Shown here piece after piece: positions 1 through 8,389 of a stretch of 64,000 bases of DNA. Positions within the stretch are counted from its first letter, which is position 1. Each line of letters starts with the position of its first letter. The stretch lies in contig JAYEIJ010000062.1 in NCBI GenBank assembly GCA_034660035.1, positions 17,467 to 81,466 of the forward strand. The letters run 5' to 3'. Both the position numbers and the translations under genes were made by a program. The stretch is from JAHEEL01 sp034660035 (GTDB taxonomy: Bacteria > Actinomycetota > Acidimicrobiia > Spongiisociales > UBA5794). Below the pieces are notes generated by a model that saw only the letters and a list, made by a program, of their open reading frames with translations, was not told where the DNA came from and did no database searches.

Positions 1-32
1 CGTTCTCTCGATGTGGGAGTTCTGTCCCTCCG

Positions 33-1115
33 CTAGAAGCCGAGCGCTTTTCGGGTGTTGCTTCCGACCAGTCCGTCGACGCGAAGGCCGTGGTCGTCCT
101 GGAAGGCGAGGATCGCCAGTTCGGTCTTGGGACCGAAGATGCCGTCGATGGGTCCCGGTGCATACCCGGCAGCAACGAGGAGGTCCTGGGTCCGGAGGAC
201 GTCGGCACCGCGACTGCCCTTTCTGAGGATCCCGGACGAGTTCGTCGTTGGGACCGGCGTGTCATCGCCTGCGGGGGCGATGGTGCTCGCGACGGTGCCA
301 TTCTCGTGGCGGGTCACGAGTGCGGCTCGTGTGGCACGTCCCGCAAGTCCGTCGGCCGTCAAGCCCGCGTCGGTCTGGAACGCTGTCACTGCTTCGATCG
401 TCCGCGTTCCGCTGATCCCGTCGATCGGTCCCGGTTGGTAGCCGAGTCCGGTCAGGACATCCTGAAGACGTCGGACGTCGGCGCCCCTGGTACCTTCTTC
501 GAGCAAGCGGTAACCGTCGAACAGCGGATCGGCGGGACCCGCACCGAGCCAGTTCGCGCCGGCATTGGCGAGCGATCGGAACGGGTTGACGATCACTCCC
601 GAGGGGTCGCGTAGTTCGAAGTGGAGATGAGGGTTGGTGAGTTCAGCGGTACCGGAGTCGCCAACCCAACCGAGGAGCTGTCCGGCCTTCACGGGTGTTC
701 CGGGAACGATGCCGTCTGCGATCCCCCACGCGAGCCCGTCGTCCGTCCCGGGGGTGTCATTGTTGAGATGGATGTACCACGATTCCCATCCGTCATTGTG
801 TCGGAGCGCGATCGTGCAGCATCGCTCCGGATTCATGTGTTCCGCGCTCGTCCAGTTGACGAGGCGCACCGTTCCATCGGCCGCTGCGACCACAGGTGTC
901 AGCTTCGGCGACATGAGATCTTGGGCGTGGTGGATGCCATGAGAGCGCGCGGCCCAGAACCAATCCCAGAAATGGTGTTCACCGTCGACGGGAGCGGTCA
1001 GCGGGTAGTCGACCAACTCCCCCAGTTCGTGTGCCGATGCCGAAGCGGCAGGCACAACGGTGAATGCGAGCAGGACCGTGACGGTGGCGGCGATAGACCG
1101 CAGGGTGTTCTTCAT
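33..1115 (-). CDS. Secreted M23 family peptidase with two peptidoglycan-binding domains
   Basis: Exported murein endopeptidase, 360 aa. Residues 1-29 form a signal peptide ending in an ASASA cleavage region. The M23/LytM domain (about 35-185) shows HxxxD near H62/D66, YIHLN near 116 and HLHFEL at 163-168, so the zinc ligands look intact. Two type-1 peptidoglycan-binding domains follow (about 205-270 and 295-355), each containing YxPGPIDGI. The ATG at 1115 is chosen over longer in-frame starts because GGAG lies 6 bases upstream and the signal peptide begins there. Expected to cut cell-wall cross-links in cell separation or wall remodelling; substrate not determined. Confidence 0.9.
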   Translation of the reverse strand: MKNTLRSIAATVTVLLAFTVVPAASASAHELGELVDYPLTAPVDGEHHFWDWFWAARSHGIHHAQDLMSPKLTPVVAAADGTVRLVNWTSAEHMNPERCCTIALRHNDGWESWYIHLNNDTPGTDDGLAWGIADGIVPGTPVKAGQLLGWVGDSGTAELTNPHLHFELRDPSGVIVNPFRSLANAGANWLGAGPADPLFDGYRLLEEGTRGADVRRLQDVLTGLGYQPGPIDGISGTRTIEAVTAFQTDAGLTADGLAGRATRAALVTRHENGTVASTIAPAGDDTPVPTTNSSGILRKGSRGADVLRTQDLLVAAGYAPGPIDGIFGPKTELAILAFQDDHGLRVDGLVGSNTRKALGF

Positions 1116-1201
1116 TGTGTACTCCAGTGACGTGTCTTCCTCCCTTTGTATCGGTCGCGCCGAGCACGACCTGAGGGATTCCACCGGGGAACGAGTGTCG
1201 T

Positions 1202-1693
1202 TCAGATGAGAGGTAGATCGATCTCGACTGTGACGATCGGGTCGACCCGCAGCATGAGCAGGCGCGGAGGTTCGAGGCCCCACCAGCGAACGTCGAACTC
1301 GCCGGTGCCGCTGAGGCGGGGACCGGGGAGGAGGTTGAGTTCCCCCTCCACCAGAACCTCCGCATCGAGAAAGCGGACCGTGCCGGTGATCTTGGCTGTG
1401 TTCCCGCCGGTGTCTTCGGTTGTTTCGATCTCGGCAACGATTCTCGGGTGTGTCGTCGTATCGACACGGCGATTCATCTCCCGGTCGATGAGGCGATTGC
1501 CTGATGAGAGGTCGTCGAGGGGAACGTCGAGCCGTCCATGCAGGGGATGGGTCGGCACGAACCCGTCATCGTCGAACGCCGCCTCGAACCACCCTGAGGC
1601 CTTGCCGTTCGTACGGATGGGATGAACCGAAGACGTGGCGACGAATGTGATGGATCCGGCCGGAGCGTCGATCGACCAACGTCGCAGTTTCAT
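1202..1693 (-). CDS. YceI-like domain protein
   Basis: A 163-aa protein with the YceI-type beta-barrel pattern: an early FVATSSVHPI segment, a middle stretch of charged strands and a late GTVRFLD segment. YceI proteins bind isoprenoid or amphipathic ligands in a lipocalin-like barrel. No signal peptide is visible, so it is probably cytoplasmic. The start at 1693 follows GGGAGG by nine bases; the longer frame reads through non-coding sequence. It diverges from the peroxiredoxin gene. The family call rests on overall pattern only. Confidence 0.65.
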   Translation of the reverse strand: MKLRRWSIDAPAGSITFVATSSVHPIRTNGKASGWFEAAFDDDGFVPTHPLHGRLDVPLDDLSSGNRLIDREMNRRVDTTTHPRIVAEIETTEDTGGNTAKITGTVRFLDAEVLVEGELNLLPGPRLSGTGEFDVRWWGLEPPRLLMLRVDPIVTVEIDLPLI

Positions 1694-1812
1694 GCTCTCG
1701 CGCCTCCCGTGCTCGTGCTGTGTCCACAGCGTCGACGACGCACGCGAATCTAGCGCCCTGCTTGCCGGATACACTCTGCGAATGCGATCCGCGACCAGAA
1801 AGGGAATCGCGC

Positions 1813-2463
1813 ATGGACACCGATACCCCGACCCAGCCATCACTCCCCCGACTCAACGAACCGGCTCCGGCATTCAGAGCCCCAACGACCCACGGCGTCA
1901 AGGAACTGTCGGACTACGCCGGCAAGTGGTTGGTTCTGTTCTCCCATCCGGCCGACTTCACCCCGGTCTGCACGACCGAGTTCATGGCATTCGCGAACGC
2001 CTACGAGGACTTCCAGGCGATGAACACGGATCTCCTCGGCCTGTCCATCGACTCGCACTTCTCCCACATCGCGTGGACACGCACGATCGAAGAGAAGTTC
2101 GGCGTGAACATCCCGTTCCCGATCATCGCGGACCTCTCCATGGAAGTCGCGAACGCATACGGCATGATCCAACCCGGAGAGAGCGACACATCGGCGGTTC
2201 GATGCACCTTCATCATCGATGACAAGGGCGTTGTCCGGGCGATGGTCTACTACCCCCTCGCAAACGGGCGCTCGATCGCCGAATTCGTGCGTCTCGTCAA
2301 GGCACTGCAGACATCCGACGAGCACGGAGTTGCCACGCCCGAAGCATGGCAGCCCGGCGATCGGGTCATCGTCCCACCGCCGGCAACAGCAGCCGGAGCG
2401 AAAGCGCGACTCGAAGAGGGATATGACTGCATCGACTGGTGGTTCTGCACCAGGGAACTCTGA
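1813..2463 (+). CDS. Peroxiredoxin, Prx6 / archaeal thioredoxin peroxidase type
   Basis: Thiol peroxidase of 216 aa that reduces H2O2 and organic hydroperoxides. The peroxidatic Cys53 sits in PADFTPVCTTE. The C-terminal YDCIDWWFC (Cys206 and Cys212) matches the extra cysteines of the Aeropyrum-type enzymes, which resolve the sulfenate within the oligomer. The IPFPIIAD segment is also typical. Start at 1813 follows AAAGG. Transcribed away from the yceI-like gene; probable -10 TACACT near 1770. Predicted cytoplasmic. Confidence 0.93.
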   Translation: MDTDTPTQPSLPRLNEPAPAFRAPTTHGVKELSDYAGKWLVLFSHPADFTPVCTTEFMAFANAYEDFQAMNTDLLGLSIDSHFSHIAWTRTIEEKFGVNIPFPIIADLSMEVANAYGMIQPGESDTSAVRCTFIIDDKGVVRAMVYYPLANGRSIAEFVRLVKALQTSDEHGVATPEAWQPGDRVIVPPPATAAGAKARLEEGYDCIDWWFCTREL

Positions 2464-2537
2464 GCCATACGCGCTCTTCGGATTTGACTGGCGTGTGGGA
2501 AGAGTTGGTGGTGGGTCGGGTGATGGTTGGGAGAGCC

Positions 2538-2579
2538 CGTAGTAGGTAGTGGCGAAGTAGGTATGACGTAGTACGACTC
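2538..2579. repeat. Degenerate tandem heptamer array
   Basis: Six loosely matching 7-base units built on the pattern GTAGTAxG. Its 3' part (2561-2577) is the left arm of an inverted repeat with 2670-2686, and part of it recurs at 21539-21553. Confidence 0.6.
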
Positions 2580-2686
2580 GGAGGTCTTGTGTCGGTTGGT
2601 TGCGTGGTGTATCTGTGTACTGATGCACGACTATCGACAGCGAGGATGTCTCCCCCCCCCTGATCGGGGGTCGTACTACGTCATAC
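2561..2686. repeat. 17-bp perfect inverted repeat, arms 2561-2577 and 2670-2686
   Basis: GTATGACGTAGTACGAC at 2561-2577 is exactly complementary to 2670-2686, with 92 bases between the arms. The spacing is too long for a simple terminator. It looks like two copies of one repeat family in opposite orientation. Confidence 0.85.
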
Positions 2687-2705
2687 GTCGTACGTACTAC
2701 TCCCC
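2671..2705. repeat. Degenerate tandem heptamer array
   Basis: Consecutive units TCGTACT, ACGTCAT, ACGTCGT, ACGTACT and ACTCCCC keep a 7-base register. This is the reverse-orientation relative of the array at 2538-2579. Confidence 0.65.
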
Positions 2706-2761
2706 GGTTCTCGCCGACCCCGCTCATTCCCGAAGGCTTCGCTATACGCGACATGCCCCAA

Positions 2762-2783
2762 GGGACCCGCTTCGACGGGTCCC
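2762..2783 (-). terminator. Hairpin downstream of trkH
   Basis: GGGACCCG (2762-2769) pairs perfectly with CGGGTCCC (2776-2783) around a CTTCGA loop. It begins 9 bases past the trkH stop on the minus strand. There is no U-tract, as is common for actinobacterial hairpin terminators. Confidence 0.65.
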
Positions 2784-2791
2784 CGTCGCGT

Positions 2792-4270
2792 TTACCGCCT
2801 CCAGAACGATGCCGTGAAGAGCAGGATCACCGGGTAGATCTCGAGGCGTCCGAGGATCATCAACATCCCGAGAACCCACTTCCCCGGCGCAGCGACCTCG
2901 GCGTAGGTCGATGCGGGACCAACCGTTCCGAGTGCGGGGCCGACGTTGCTGATAGCAGACGCTGCTGCCGACAGACCGGTCACGAGATCCATGTTGGCAC
3001 CCCAGGCGCTCTCGAAATAGAGCAGCAGCACCGTCCCTATGCCGAACGCGAGCATGTACACGACGACGTAGCTGTGGACGGCGGAGACGATCTCCGCCGG
3101 AACGGGAGCGCGGCCGAACCGGGTGATCGACACCGATCGGGGCCGTGTGAGACGCCGTACCTCGGCGGCGGCCGACTTGAGAACGATCGCGACGCGGTAC
3201 GTCTTGAGGGCGCCGGTCGTGGACCCCCCCATGCCACCGATGAACATCATCATGAGGATGACGCCTCCCATGGCCGCCGGCCAGACCCCGTAGTTGGTAA
3301 CCGTGTATCCGGTTCCCGTGATCGTGGCGATCGCCGTGAAGATCGACTCACGAACAGGGACGCCAACGTTGTCGAGAGCCACGCCGCCCATCAACAGAGC
3401 AACGCCGGTCAGCAGACTCATGAGGTAGTAGCGGAACTCCGGCTTCCTGAGGTACTCGCTCGGATCGCGAAGCGCTCTGATGTGCAGAGTGAACGAGGCC
3501 CCCGCCACGATCATCAGTGCGATGATGACCCACTGGGAGTATGCAGAGAACGCTCCGAGGGATCCAGATTCGGTGCTGAATCCCCCGGTAGAGACAGAAG
3601 TCAGAGCATGGGCTATCCCCTCGAACACCGTCATGTCACCGAAGGCCAGAAGTACTGCTGCGGCAACGGTGAGTGCGACGTACAGGCCCCACAGGCGCAG
3701 TGCCGTTCCCCGGAATCGCGGTGTGAGCCGGTCTGGCTCCGGACCGGCTGTTTCCGCTCGTACGAGGTGGAGGCCACCTGCGCCCACAAGGGGCAGTACG
3801 GCGATCGACAGAACGATGATCCCCATGCCGCCCAGCCACTGCGTCGTTGCCCGCCACATGAGAAGACCCTTTGCGACGCCCGACAGATCCACGATCACGG
3901 TTGCCCCGGTCGTGGTGAATCCGGCGGTGCTCTCGAACAGAGCGTCGGTGGCGCTGAAAGAACCCGTCAACAGGTAGGGAACGGAACCGAAAGCGATCAC
4001 CGCGACCCATGCGATGGCGACACCCGCAAACGCATCTTTCGGACGGAGGCGCTCGGGGCGACCGACGACCACGATCGTCAGCCCGCCGATCCCGACCGCC
4101 AATACCAGAGTGAGACCGAGATGAAGAGCGGTCTCCCACTCCCGATAGATCGCTGCTACCACGATCGCCGGCGTCACCGCCAGTCCACCCGCGACGAGAA
4201 CGATGCCGACGATATAGGCGATGCGGCGCGGTGTAGGTGTGGCCGCCCAGCCTCGGGTGCGGAGAGGCAC
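2792..4270 (-). CDS. trkH: TrkH/KtrB-type potassium uptake membrane subunit
   Basis: Ion-conducting subunit of a Trk/Ktr K+ system, 492 aa, with about ten hydrophobic segments arranged as four M1-P-M2 repeats. Four selectivity loops can be read: STAGFTTTGA, SVSTGGFST, ITGTGYTVT and ISNVGPALG, each centred on the filter glycine. GTG start only 3 bases after the trkA stop, so the two form an operon with the gating subunit. Ends with ILGRLEIYPV, the usual TrkH C-terminal signature. Confidence 0.95.
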   Translation of the reverse strand: MPLRTRGWAATPTPRRIAYIVGIVLVAGGLAVTPAIVVAAIYREWETALHLGLTLVLAVGIGGLTIVVVGRPERLRPKDAFAGVAIAWVAVIAFGSVPYLLTGSFSATDALFESTAGFTTTGATVIVDLSGVAKGLLMWRATTQWLGGMGIIVLSIAVLPLVGAGGLHLVRAETAGPEPDRLTPRFRGTALRLWGLYVALTVAAAVLLAFGDMTVFEGIAHALTSVSTGGFSTESGSLGAFSAYSQWVIIALMIVAGASFTLHIRALRDPSEYLRKPEFRYYLMSLLTGVALLMGGVALDNVGVPVRESIFTAIATITGTGYTVTNYGVWPAAMGGVILMMMFIGGMGGSTTGALKTYRVAIVLKSAAAEVRRLTRPRSVSITRFGRAPVPAEIVSAVHSYVVVYMLAFGIGTVLLLYFESAWGANMDLVTGLSAAASAISNVGPALGTVGPASTYAEVAAPGKWVLGMLMILGRLEIYPVILLFTASFWRR

Positions 4271-4273
4271 GGT

Positions 4274-5605
4274 CTACGCCCCGAAGAGGCGCTCTACGGC
4301 ACCGATGATGTCCGGGGTAGAGAGCACAACGACCCGGTCACCCTTCCTGAAACGAGATGAACCTCGAGGCACGATCGCCTCGCCGGATCGGAGTATCGCT
4401 CCGATGACCGCTCCGTCGGGCAAACGCAGGTCACCGATCGAGATCCCGATTGCAGGTGCATGTTCCATGATCTCGATCTCCAGGGCTTCGATGCCACCCG
4501 TCATGAAGTCTGCCGCCGACACGATGGCGCCCCGGCGCACGAAGCGAAGAACGGCATTCGCTGCAGCGACCTTCGCCGAGACCCCGGCGCTGATCCCAAC
4601 GGCGGGCATGAAGTCGAAGAGCGCGACTCTGTTGAACCGCGAGACCGTTGTGGATGCTCCGAGACGATCGGTGATCAGGCACGCGAGCATGTTGACAGCG
4701 TCGCTTCTGGTCAGGGCCAGCACACCGTCGCCCTGTCCTATCTCAAGGTTCTGGAAGACCATCGGGTCGGTAGGATCCGCCACGATGACGTCGATCTTCG
4801 GGTTGCGGGCCGCGATGGCGTGAGCCCGGTCGGGATTGTTGTGAATGACAAGCACGCGGCGACCTTCACTCCGAATGGCGGCGGCGCTGAGTTCGGCGAC
4901 TCGTCCCCCACCGATGATGATGACGCGATCGATTTCCTCCGAGGTCGCACCGATGAGTTCGCTCGCCCTGGTCACATCTTCGGCTTTGGCCACGAGGAGT
5001 ATCTTGTCGAAAGCCTCGATGACCGTCGCGCCTCTTCCGACGAGCGCTCGGTCGTTCCTGATGATCGAGGCGATCACGCAATCCCATCCCTTGAGGGATT
5101 GTCGCATCTCCGCCAGGGACTGCCCGACGAGATCTGAGCTCGAACTGACGATCCCGCCGAGGATCACGATGGAACCGTCGCAGAACATGAAGTAGTCCGA
5201 CAACCCTGGATGGGCAATGAGGCCGACGAGCTTCTCCGCAACCGAGGCTCGTGGGTCGATGACGGCTTCGACACCCGACTGAAGGACGATGTCCTGGAGT
5301 TCGCGGTGCTCGATCCGCGCAACGGTTCGCTCAAGACCGAGCGCACGCGCCGTCTGACAGGCGAGAACGTTCGTTCCATCGTCATCCGACACGGCGAACA
5401 GGATGTCGGCGCGTTCCACACCGGCTCGACGAAGAACGCTCGGACTCGCCCCATTGCCCTCGATGACCTGTGCATCCAGACGCTCCCGAAGATGGGCCGC
5501 CCGGTGAGCATCGGCCTCCACGATCGCGACGTCGTCACCCTCAGCAACGAGACGCTCAGCAAGGTGCGATCCGTCGGCTCCTCCTCCAACGATCACGATC
5601 CTCAT
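4274..5605 (-). CDS. trkA: Trk system potassium uptake protein TrkA
   Basis: Cytosolic NAD(H)/nucleotide-binding gating subunit, 443 aa. It is a tandem duplication of RCK_N plus RCK_C. The first Rossmann motif IVGGGADGSHLA is at residue 4, and the second IIGGGRVAELSA near residue 230. Acidic ends of beta2 follow each motif. ATG at 5605 follows GGGAG. First gene of a two-gene operon with trkH. Confidence 0.95.
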   Translation of the reverse strand: MRIVIVGGGADGSHLAERLVAEGDDVAIVEADAHRAAHLRERLDAQVIEGNGASPSVLRRAGVERADILFAVSDDDGTNVLACQTARALGLERTVARIEHRELQDIVLQSGVEAVIDPRASVAEKLVGLIAHPGLSDYFMFCDGSIVILGGIVSSSSDLVGQSLAEMRQSLKGWDCVIASIIRNDRALVGRGATVIEAFDKILLVAKAEDVTRASELIGATSEEIDRVIIIGGGRVAELSAAAIRSEGRRVLVIHNNPDRAHAIAARNPKIDVIVADPTDPMVFQNLEIGQGDGVLALTRSDAVNMLACLITDRLGASTTVSRFNRVALFDFMPAVGISAGVSAKVAAANAVLRFVRRGAIVSAADFMTGGIEALEIEIMEHAPAIGISIGDLRLPDGAVIGAILRSGEAIVPRGSSRFRKGDRVVVLSTPDIIGAVERLFGA

Positions 5606-5708
5606 GCCTGCTCCCGGATGTCTCTCGATACGAGGCTAGTCCGCCGACCCGTGCGAACCTCGCACATGCCGCTCGACAGATCATTGTCCGGCGTGACCTG
5701 CGCTCCCC

Positions 5709-5714
5709 TACTCT
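5709..5714 (+). promoter_or_regulatory. Leaderless -10 element for the SPOUT methyltransferase gene
   Basis: TACTCT lies 6 bases before the GTG start at 5721 and there is no Shine-Dalgarno. This places the transcription start at the start codon. Confidence 0.5.
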
Positions 5715-5720
5715 GTTCGT

Positions 5721-6341
5721 GTGACCGAAGACAACGTACCGAGGGAGATCGGGGTCGGCCCCTATCCGGAGCCGTGGCCCGACGATCCGAGGATGGATCA
5801 CGAACTTCTGGCGGAGGGCGACCGTCGCAACGTCATCGATCGGTACCGCTACTGGTCGCAGGAAGCCATCATCGCCGACCTCGACCTGCGACGGCACCCG
5901 TTCCACGTGGCGATCGAGAACTGGCAGCACGATTTCAACATCGGATCCATCGTCCGCAATGCGAATGCCTTCCTCGCTGCCGGTGTCCACATCGTCGGGA
6001 AGCGTCGATGGAACCGTCGGGGCGCCATGGTCACGGACCGTTACCTCCGCGTGGAGCATCACTCCACGATCGCGCATCTCATCGATTGGGCTGCCGATGA
6101 GGGGCTGCCGATCATCGGAATCGACATCCTGCCCGGTGCAGTTCCGATCGAGACAACCCATCTACCGAAGCGCTGCATCCTGCTGTTCGGACAGGAAGGT
6201 CCAGGCCTTTCCATCGAAGCACGGGACGCGTGCGACATGGTCTGCTCGATCGCCCAGTTCGGATCGACCCGGTCCATCAACGCAGGCGTGGCCTCAGGAA
6301 TTGCCATGCACATCTGGATCCAGCAGCACGTGGAGTTCTGA
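5721..6341 (+). CDS. SPOUT (TrmH/SpoU) family RNA 2'-O-methyltransferase
   Basis: A 206-aa SAM-dependent RNA ribose methyltransferase with a trefoil knot. SpoU motif 1 is FNIGSIVRNANAF, motif 2 is LLFGQEGPGLS and motif 3 is STRSINAGVASGIAMH, all intact. Target RNA (tRNA or rRNA) cannot be told from sequence. The short N-terminal extension of about 60 residues is not a recognisable substrate domain. GTG start at 5721 is supported by an ideally placed -10 for a leaderless mRNA. Convergent with the P450 gene. Confidence 0.9.
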   Translation: MTEDNVPREIGVGPYPEPWPDDPRMDHELLAEGDRRNVIDRYRYWSQEAIIADLDLRRHPFHVAIENWQHDFNIGSIVRNANAFLAAGVHIVGKRRWNRRGAMVTDRYLRVEHHSTIAHLIDWAADEGLPIIGIDILPGAVPIETTHLPKRCILLFGQEGPGLSIEARDACDMVCSIAQFGSTRSINAGVASGIAMHIWIQQHVEF

Positions 6342-6387
6342 CCGATGAGCTGTGGGCGAGAGGGGTGAGATCTCTTCCTGTGTGTTC

Positions 6388-6436
6388 TTGCTCATGGCTC
6401 AAGGCTCATAGCTCAGGGCTTCCGGCTCAAGGCTCC
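6388..6436. repeat. Tandem heptamer array, consensus NGGCTCA
   Basis: Seven units in perfect 7-base register: TTGCTCA, TGGCTCA, AGGCTCA, TAGCTCA, GGGCTTC, CGGCTCA, AGGCTCC. The last five or so run into the 3' end of the P450 gene and encode its final residues. Confidence 0.85.
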
Positions 6437-7646
6437 CTCCGGCCGACACTTCCACGGCTCCATACCCATGGATCACGAACGCGGGGTTCCGCGTCGGAGG
6501 CTCCACGAGGTGTAATCCGGGCATCAGTGCCGCCATACGTTCTACCGCTACCGAGAGTTCGAGCCGCGCGAGCGGGGCTCCGATGCATGTGTGGATCCCG
6601 CCTCCGAACGTGATGTGCGAGGCATCCCCGCGACCGACGACGAACTCGTCCGGATCGTTGAAATGCCGGGGGTCGCGGTTCGCCGAGCCGAAGAGCATCG
6701 CGACCTTCTCGCCGCGGATGAATTCGCGCCCTGCATAGGAGACTCCGTCGGCGAGCACCCATCGTTCGAAGAGTTGCAGCGGCGGATCGAAGCGGATCAT
6801 CTCCTCGACGGCCGTTCTCGGGGCCACTCGTTGCGAACGGATCGACTCCCACGCACCCGGAGTCGAGAGCACCGAAACCATCCCGTTTCCGAGCGAGTTG
6901 ACGGTGGCCTCATGGCCGGCGTTGAGGAGAAGCACGATCGTCGAGATGATCTCGCTGTCGCTCAGCCGGCCGTCCGACGTCTCGACCGTACAGAGACCCG
7001 AGATGAGATCGTCCGCAGGGTGCGCCCGCCGTTGGGCGATGAGGTCCCGACACCACGAAGAGAAGTCCGCTGACGCCCGAACCGCGGCGGCAGCCTGGTC
7101 GTCGCTCGTGTCGAGTTCGTACATCTTCACGATGCGATGCGACCAATCGAGGTACCGAGGCCAGTCCTCGAGTGGTGCTCCCAGCAGTTCGGCGATCACA
7201 TGTATGGAGAAGGGCTGTGCGAAATCGGAGAGAAGATCGAAACGCGGGTTGTTCGATGCTTTCTGTAGAAGCCGGTCGGCGTGACCGACGATCGCCGATC
7301 GGAGTCCCTCGATGCGCTTCGGTGTGAACTCCCGATACACCAGTTGCCGCAGGCGGCGATGCTCCGGCGGTTCGAGCATCAGGAGAGACCACTGCTCGAT
7401 GTCGTTGTATGGACCCCACTCAGGCCTCAGCGGTGGAAGGCCGACTTCGGCTCTGGTCATAATCGGCTCCGGTACCCGCCCGAGGCGTCGGTCTCGCAGC
7501 ACGCGGAAGACGTCCTCGTATCGGGTCAGGAACCAACGCCGTGTTCCGTCATCGCCTACCTGATCGAAGATCGGAGTGGCTTCGCGAGCGGCATTGAGGA
7601 TGGGATACGGGTCCTGGAGGAAGTCGGGATCGGAGAAGTCGATCAT
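6399..7646 (-). CDS. Cytochrome P450
   Basis: Heme-thiolate monooxygenase, 415 aa, soluble bacterial class. Signatures seen: I-helix AGHEAT, K-helix ExxR in EEMIRFDPP, and heme loop FGGGIHTCIGAPLAR with the cysteine ligand near residue 350. Substrate unknown; no ferredoxin or reductase lies next to it. The ATG at 7646 is preceded by TAGCTT-N7, a leaderless signature. The last dozen residues (EPEALSYEP end) are encoded by the heptamer array, so the C-terminus has probably grown into repeat DNA. Confidence 0.95.
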   Translation of the reverse strand: MIDFSDPDFLQDPYPILNAAREATPIFDQVGDDGTRRWFLTRYEDVFRVLRDRRLGRVPEPIMTRAEVGLPPLRPEWGPYNDIEQWSLLMLEPPEHRRLRQLVYREFTPKRIEGLRSAIVGHADRLLQKASNNPRFDLLSDFAQPFSIHVIAELLGAPLEDWPRYLDWSHRIVKMYELDTSDDQAAAAVRASADFSSWCRDLIAQRRAHPADDLISGLCTVETSDGRLSDSEIISTIVLLLNAGHEATVNSLGNGMVSVLSTPGAWESIRSQRVAPRTAVEEMIRFDPPLQLFERWVLADGVSYAGREFIRGEKVAMLFGSANRDPRHFNDPDEFVVGRGDASHITFGGGIHTCIGAPLARLELSVAVERMAALMPGLHLVEPPTRNPAFVIHGYGAVEVSAGGSLEPEALSYEP

Positions 7647-7653
7647 GGTGACG

Positions 7654-7659
7654 AAGCTA
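7654..7659 (-). promoter_or_regulatory. Leaderless -10 element for the P450 gene
   Basis: On the minus strand TAGCTT precedes the ATG at 7646 by 7 bases, with no Shine-Dalgarno. Confidence 0.5.
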
Positions 7660-7666
7660 CACGCGA

Positions 7667-7695
7667 ACGAACCGCCGCGTCGTGCGGCGGTTCGT
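7667..7695 (-). terminator. Hairpin downstream of the DUF1508 gene
   Basis: A 12-bp perfect stem (ACGAACCGCCGC with its complement) around a 5-base loop, 15 bases past the DUF1508 stop. It insulates the P450 promoter from upstream transcription. Confidence 0.75.
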
Positions 7696-7709
7696 CGGTG
7701 ATCGGTGTT

Positions 7710-7892
7710 CTACTTTTCGGGTTCGATGATCGGTCCGTCGTACGTGCCCTTGAGGAGTTTCTCAAGCGTCGACCGCGCCGATGCGCGCTTGGAGTAACCC
7801 TGGCTTTGGGCAACGATCTGCCCATTGGAGGCCTTCACTCGGAAAGCCCACTTCCCATTCCGCTGCTGATAGAGCTCGCCTTTACCCGCCAT
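7710..7892 (-). CDS. DUF1508 (YegP-like) small protein
   Basis: A 60-aa single-repeat DUF1508 protein: GKWAFRVKASNGQIVAQSQGY followed by KRASARSTLEKL is the family pattern. YegP proteins usually carry two such repeats; this has one. Exact role unknown. Very strong ribosome site AAGGAGG 8 bases before the ATG. Monocistronic, followed by a good hairpin terminator. Confidence 0.85.
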   Translation of the reverse strand: MAGKGELYQQRNGKWAFRVKASNGQIVAQSQGYSKRASARSTLEKLLKGTYDGPIIEPEK

Positions 7893-7973
7893 GCCGTGTT
7901 TTCCTCCTTAGGAATTTCTTGCACCATAGTCCGCGAAATCCGTCGGTAGCGATTCACGACGTCCAAGAGCCCG

Positions 7974-8366
7974 TTAGAGATGCGTCTCTCGTTCCAGATC
8001 GAGGGCCGCAGAATTGATGCAGTACCTCAGGCCGGTGGGATTCGGCCCATCGTCGAAGACGTGGCCGAGGTGGGCGCCGCACTCCGCACAAGTGACCTCG
8101 GTCCGCAAACGAAGAAGGCTGCGATCATCCCGGGTGTCGATAACACCTTCTGCGGATGGCTGCCAGAAACTTGGCCATCCGCTCTCCGAATCGAACTTGG
8201 TTTCACTCGAGAACAACCCGGCGCCGCACACCACGCAGCGATACTCTCCTACTTCCTTCGTGTCCCAGTATTCGCCGGTGAATGCCTGCTCAGTTCCCGC
8301 TTCCTGGGTGACGTGGATCTGCATCGGGGACAGGTCCGATAGATCACGTTCGTTGGTGCCGCTCAT
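7974..8366 (-). CDS. msrB: Peptide-methionine (R)-S-oxide reductase
   Basis: Repairs methionine-R-sulfoxide in proteins, 130 aa. The catalytic Cys is in GLRYCINS. The structural zinc is bound by CVVCG and CAECGAHLGH. The N-terminal LSPMQIHVTQEAGTE aligns with the usual start of the domain, so the ATG at 8366 is kept although only 23 bases separate it from the divergent aldehyde dehydrogenase ATG. TAGCCT-N6-ATG indicates a leaderless message. A GTG one codon upstream is less likely. Confidence 0.93.
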   Translation of the reverse strand: MSGTNERDLSDLSPMQIHVTQEAGTEQAFTGEYWDTKEVGEYRCVVCGAGLFSSETKFDSESGWPSFWQPSAEGVIDTRDDRSLLRLRTEVTCAECGAHLGHVFDDGPNPTGLRYCINSAALDLERETHL

Positions 8367-8372
8367 CACGCG

Positions 8373-8382
8373 AGGCTACCGT
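8373..8382. promoter_or_regulatory. Overlapping divergent leaderless -10 elements (msrB / aldehyde dehydrogenase)
   Basis: The top strand reads TACCGT at 8377-8382, 7 bases before the ATG at 8390. The bottom strand reads TAGCCT at 8373-8378, 6 bases before the ATG at 8366. The two hexamers share the TA at 8377-8378. Each -35 region would lie inside the other coding sequence. Confidence 0.6.
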
Positions 8383-8389
8383 CATGGCT

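Larger units (their letters stand above)
2464..2791. other. Gene-free spacer between peroxiredoxin and trkH
   Basis: This 328-base stretch has no credible coding frame. It holds two heptamer-like repeat arrays in opposite orientation (2538-2579 and 2671-2705), which contain a 17-bp perfect inverted repeat, a nine-C run at 2652-2660, and the trkH terminator hairpin at 2762-2783. Confidence 0.7.

Noticed and set aside
2753..4360. Long plus-strand ORF of 535 codons
   Set aside because: It lies antisense to trkH and trkA and has low-complexity, charged content typical of a shadow frame in GC-rich DNA.
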